Positions 6,285 through 8,308 of a stretch of 8,308 nucleotides of DNA are shown one piece after another; within the stretch, counting starts at the first letter, position 1; each line of letters starts with the position of its first letter. Below the pieces are notes generated by a model. That model did not search any database and had not been told where the DNA came from. It saw nothing but the letters and a program-made list of their open reading frames with translations. Origin of the DNA: Caryophanales bacterium UBA7476 (GTDB lineage: Bacteria; Bacillota_I; Bacilli_A; RF39; UBA660); contig DLOU01000063.1 in the NCBI GenBank assembly GCA_002477275.1, positions 57,755-66,062 on the forward strand, read 5' to 3'. The translations under genes and the position numbers were made by a program.

Positions 6285-7150
6285 AGTATTTCTGTTTCCT
6301 CATCATTCTTTTTTTTATTCTTTAAAATTTCTGGTACTATTTTATTCATTAAAACAACATTATCTTCTTTTAGAACTGAGTCATCTATATTATTTTTATC
6401 TATTATATCTTCTAAATAATTATTATAAAGATTGACATTTTTTTTATTTTTTCTTTGAGTTATTAAATCAGTTATTAGCATTCTAGTAAATACTTTAAAT
6501 GTATGTGGTTTTTTGTATGTAAAACTTACTGTATTTTCTTTTATTCTATAATCTTTTTCTTTATATCTTTTCTTTCTTAATGCATTTAAAAACGCTTCTA
6601 ACATTTCTCCATTTGGGAATGTTAAACTAATATCCATGGTAAGATCTTTTGGCCAACTAAACATTCCTAACTTAAATGATGCAGTCCACCACCTTTTAGA
6701 TTGTACTTTTGATATTACTTCATTTTTCTTATTCAAGATAAAGCTTATATCTATCAGTTCTTCTGAAGTAGGTGCTAAATACATTGTCTTTCTATTTACT
6801 TTTTTTTCATTTGTATTATATATTCCTACTTCTGCTCCTGTAACTATACCATATTGACCTTTCCAAAATGTAATTAACCAATTTTTGTTATTATAGTAAA
6901 ACTTTATTGGTTCAGTATCTATTATTATTCTAAAAAAAGGAGCTGCTACATCATAAAGGTGACAATAACCAAATTTCTTTTGCCATGCATTTTCATCAGA
7001 TAAAAATTCATCAGTTTTTGAATTGTAATTAAAACCTGCTGCACTGAAACCATCATATGAAAATTTCCCATATCTACTTGATATAAAGTATAAAATAATT
7101 TTTACAAATAAATATATTAGTTCAGCAAAGAGAAAATATAAGAGTATCAT
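6281..7150 (-). CDS. Membrane-anchored DUF4474 protein, 289 aa
   Basis: The first 24 residues or so are one hydrophobic membrane helix, without a clear cleavage site, so the protein is likely membrane-anchored. The rest matches DUF4474 as I know it: AAGFNY (37-42), AWQKKFGYC (55-63), a PIKFYY strand, FWKGQYG (95-101), TGAEVG (104-109), a WW pair (154-155) in a W-W-x-x-x-F-K-L-G context, and LTMDISLTF (170-178). The tail from about 230 is charged and ends near its stop with a DEETE run. The family is widespread in low-GC Gram-positives and has no established biochemical role. The ATG at 7150 follows AAAGGAG by 7 bases. The stop codon overlaps the start of the phosphoesterase gene, which points to a shared function. 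The family call is confident; the function is unknown. Confidence 0.85.
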   Translation of the reverse strand: MILLYFLFAELIYLFVKIILYFISSRYGKFSYDGFSAAGFNYNSKTDEFLSDENAWQKKFGYCHLYDVAAPFFRIIIDTEPIKFYYNNKNWLITFWKGQYGIVTGAEVGIYNTNEKKVNRKTMYLAPTSEELIDISFILNKKNEVISKVQSKRWWTASFKLGMFSWPKDLTMDISLTFPNGEMLEAFLNALRKKRYKEKDYRIKENTVSFTYKKPHTFKVFTRMLITDLITQRKNKKNVNLYNNYLEDIIDKNNIDDSVLKEDNVVLMNKIVPEILKNKKKNDEETEIL

Positions 7151-7185
7151 ATTTTTTCTCCTTTAAAAATTATTCCTTTCTCTAT

Positions 7186-7213
7186 ATATTATTCAAAGAA
7201 CAAAAATACGTAA
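7186..7213 (-). promoter_or_regulatory. Tentative promoter of the DUF4474-phosphoesterase unit
   Basis: Minus-strand TTACGT (7208-7213), 16-base spacer, TAATAT (7186-7191). Both boxes are poor and the -35 would lie in the galE terminator stem. A promoter is expected in this gap, but this exact placement is uncertain. Confidence 0.3.
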
Positions 7214-7234
7214 GGGCTTTAGCTTACGTATTTT
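7202..7234 (-). terminator. Strong intrinsic terminator of galE
   Basis: On the minus strand AAAATACGTAAG (7223-7234) pairs perfectly over 12 bp with CTTACGTATTTT (7203-7214) around an 8-base loop; the T-run continues beyond the stem. It starts one base after the galE stop codon and is the longest hairpin in the window. Confidence 0.9.
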
Positions 7235-7235
7235 G

Positions 7236-8240
7236 TTATTTATTATTTTTCTCGTAATTCCATGCGTCTCTACACATATCTTCTAGTGTTTTTTCACAAG
7301 TAAATCCTAATTCTTCTTTTGCTTTTTTAGGATCAGAATAACACATTGCAATATCTCCTGGTCTTCTATCAACTATCTTGTAGTTAACTTTAACTCCATT
7401 TGCTTTTTCAAATGCATTAACAATATCAAGTACAGAGTATCCAGTACCAGTTCCTAGATTATATATAAATAATCCTTCTTTTTCTTTTTCTAATTTTTCT
7501 AATGCTTTGATATGTCCTTTAGCAAGATCTACTACATGGATATAATCTCTTACTCCAGTACCATCTTTAGTATCGTAGTCATTACCAAATATTGATAAGC
7601 ATTCAAGTTTTCCACTTGCAACTTTAGATACATATGGAAGAAGATTTGCTGGTACTCCATTTGGTTCTTCACCAATTAATCCTGATTCATGTGCTCCAAT
7701 TGGATTAAAGTAACGAAGTATAGCAATATCAAATGTATTATCTGATTTATATAAGTCTTTTAATATTTGTTCAACAAATAATTTACTTGTACCATACGGA
7801 TTTGTTGTTCCACCAGTTTTACATTCTTCTGTTATTGGAATAACTTCTGGATCACCATATACTGTAGCGCTTGATGAGAATACTAATTTTTTAACATTAT
7901 ATTCTTTCATAGCAGCAAGAAGTACAAGAATTGTTGATACGTTATTTGTATAATATTCAACTGGTTTTGCTACTGACTCTCCTACTGCTTTATATGCTGC
8001 AAAATCTATTACTGCATCAATGTCATTTTCAGTAAATATTTTATCTAGAATACTTCTGTCAATCATATTTCCTTCATAGAATTTAAAATCTTTTCCAGTT
8101 ATTTGTTTAATCTTATCTAGAGTTTCTTTTTTACTATTAGAAAAATTATCTAAAATAACAACCTCATAACCACTATTTAATAGTTCTACACATGTGTGTG
8201 AACCAATGTAACCATTTCCTCCAGTTACTAAAACTTTCAT
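7236..8240 (-). CDS. galE: UDP-glucose 4-epimerase GalE, 334 aa
   Basis: NAD-dependent short-chain dehydrogenase-type enzyme that interconverts UDP-glucose and UDP-galactose in the Leloir pathway and supplies galactose for surface polysaccharides. The Rossmann motif TGGNGYIG (6-13) is followed by the NAD-binding acidic residue D31. Catalytic residues fall at the same positions as in E. coli GalE: S124 in FSSSATVYG, Y149 and K153 in NPYGTSK. RYFNPIGAH (176-184) and RRPGD (292-296) are the nucleotide-sugar binding segments. The gatekeeper position (Y299 in E. coli) aligns with C300 here (AMCYSDP), as in the human enzyme, which also accepts N-acetylated sugars. The ATG at 8240 is chosen: AGGTG lies 6 bases upstream and the protein then begins MKVLVTGG like its family; GTG 8249 and ATG 8246 overlap or abut that site. 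No other Leloir gene is in view. A strong terminator makes its right-to-left unit end here. Confidence 0.97.
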   Translation of the reverse strand: MKVLVTGGNGYIGSHTCVELLNSGYEVVILDNFSNSKKETLDKIKQITGKDFKFYEGNMIDRSILDKIFTENDIDAVIDFAAYKAVGESVAKPVEYYTNNVSTILVLLAAMKEYNVKKLVFSSSATVYGDPEVIPITEECKTGGTTNPYGTSKLFVEQILKDLYKSDNTFDIAILRYFNPIGAHESGLIGEEPNGVPANLLPYVSKVASGKLECLSIFGNDYDTKDGTGVRDYIHVVDLAKGHIKALEKLEKEKEGLFIYNLGTGTGYSVLDIVNAFEKANGVKVNYKIVDRRPGDIAMCYSDPKKAKEELGFTCEKTLEDMCRDAWNYEKNNK

Positions 8241-8245
8241 TTTCA

Positions 8246-8251
8246 TCACCT
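8246..8251 (-). promoter_or_regulatory. Ribosome binding site fixing the galE start
   Basis: Minus-strand AGGTGA precedes the ATG at 8240. In-frame GTG at 8249 lies inside the site and ATG at 8246 touches it, so the third candidate has the proper spacing and the family N-terminus. Confidence 0.7.
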
Positions 8252-8257
8252 AACTTT

Positions 8258-8286
8258 ATATTATCAAAAATATCTGTTTCTGTAAA
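8258..8286 (-). promoter_or_regulatory. Probable galE promoter
   Basis: Minus-strand TTTACA (8281-8286), 17-base spacer, TAATAT (8258-8263) preceded by TGA. The predicted start near 8251 leaves only about 11 bases of leader, which is short, so the placement could be off or an additional promoter may lie beyond the window. Confidence 0.45.
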
Positions 8287-8308
8287 TGAACAAAAGATTT
8301 AAGTAAAC

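Noticed and set aside
6636..6857. Plus-strand frame of 73 codons
   Set aside because: Antisense to the conserved centre of the DUF4474 gene; no start signals.
6281..7150. Possible mollicute genetic code (TGA as Trp), suggested by the extreme AT content
   Set aside because: Trp codons checked in this gene are all TGG, including the WW pair, and TGA is used as its stop in an ATGA overlap. The standard bacterial code is sufficient.
7203..7234. Long palindrome considered as an operator or attachment site
   Set aside because: It directly follows the galE stop codon and leads into a T-run, so an intrinsic terminator explains it fully.

Overview
The window is strongly AT-rich, low-GC Gram-positive (Bacillota-type) chromosomal DNA. 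Reasons: strong AAGGAGG-like ribosome binding sites, sigma-A-type promoters with TGN-extended -10 boxes, short A+T terminators, a CIRCE heat-shock operator, a DUF4474 protein, and Lys/Asn/Ile-rich proteins. Trp codons inspected are TGG and one gene ends in TGA, so the standard bacterial code fits better than the mollicute code. I cannot place it below phylum; an uncultured gut Bacilli or Clostridia lineage is a reasonable guess.

All eight protein genes lie on the minus strand, so transcription runs from high to low coordinates. In that order: galE (UDP-sugar 4-epimerase); a strong terminator; a two-gene unit of a membrane-anchored DUF4474 protein and a calcineurin-like metallophosphoesterase that overlap by ATGA; a GAAA-loop terminator; a GNAT-like acetyltransferase; htpG (Hsp90) behind a CIRCE/HrcA operator overlapping its promoter; a GAAA-loop terminator; mscL (mechanosensitive channel); a small stand-alone Clp/Hsp100 D1-type AAA+ ATPase; a terminator; and a large secreted beta-propeller-like protein that runs off the left edge. 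No gap exceeds 100 bases, and I see no tRNA, rRNA, CRISPR array or mobile element.

Most genes look like separate housekeeping or stress units with their own promoter and a short 5' leader. The htpG leader is the exception: it is longer and carries a second perfect inverted repeat beside the predicted start of transcription. HtpG and the Clp-like ATPase are both protein-quality-control factors, and MscL is an osmotic safety valve, so the middle of the window has a stress flavour, but separate promoters argue against one operon. The items most worth follow-up are the single-ring Clp-like ATPase with an Asn/Gln-rich leader and no pore-loop aromatic residue, the double operator-like architecture at htpG, and the coupled DUF4474-phosphoesterase pair. 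I did not find a clear new multi-gene system such as a defence island.
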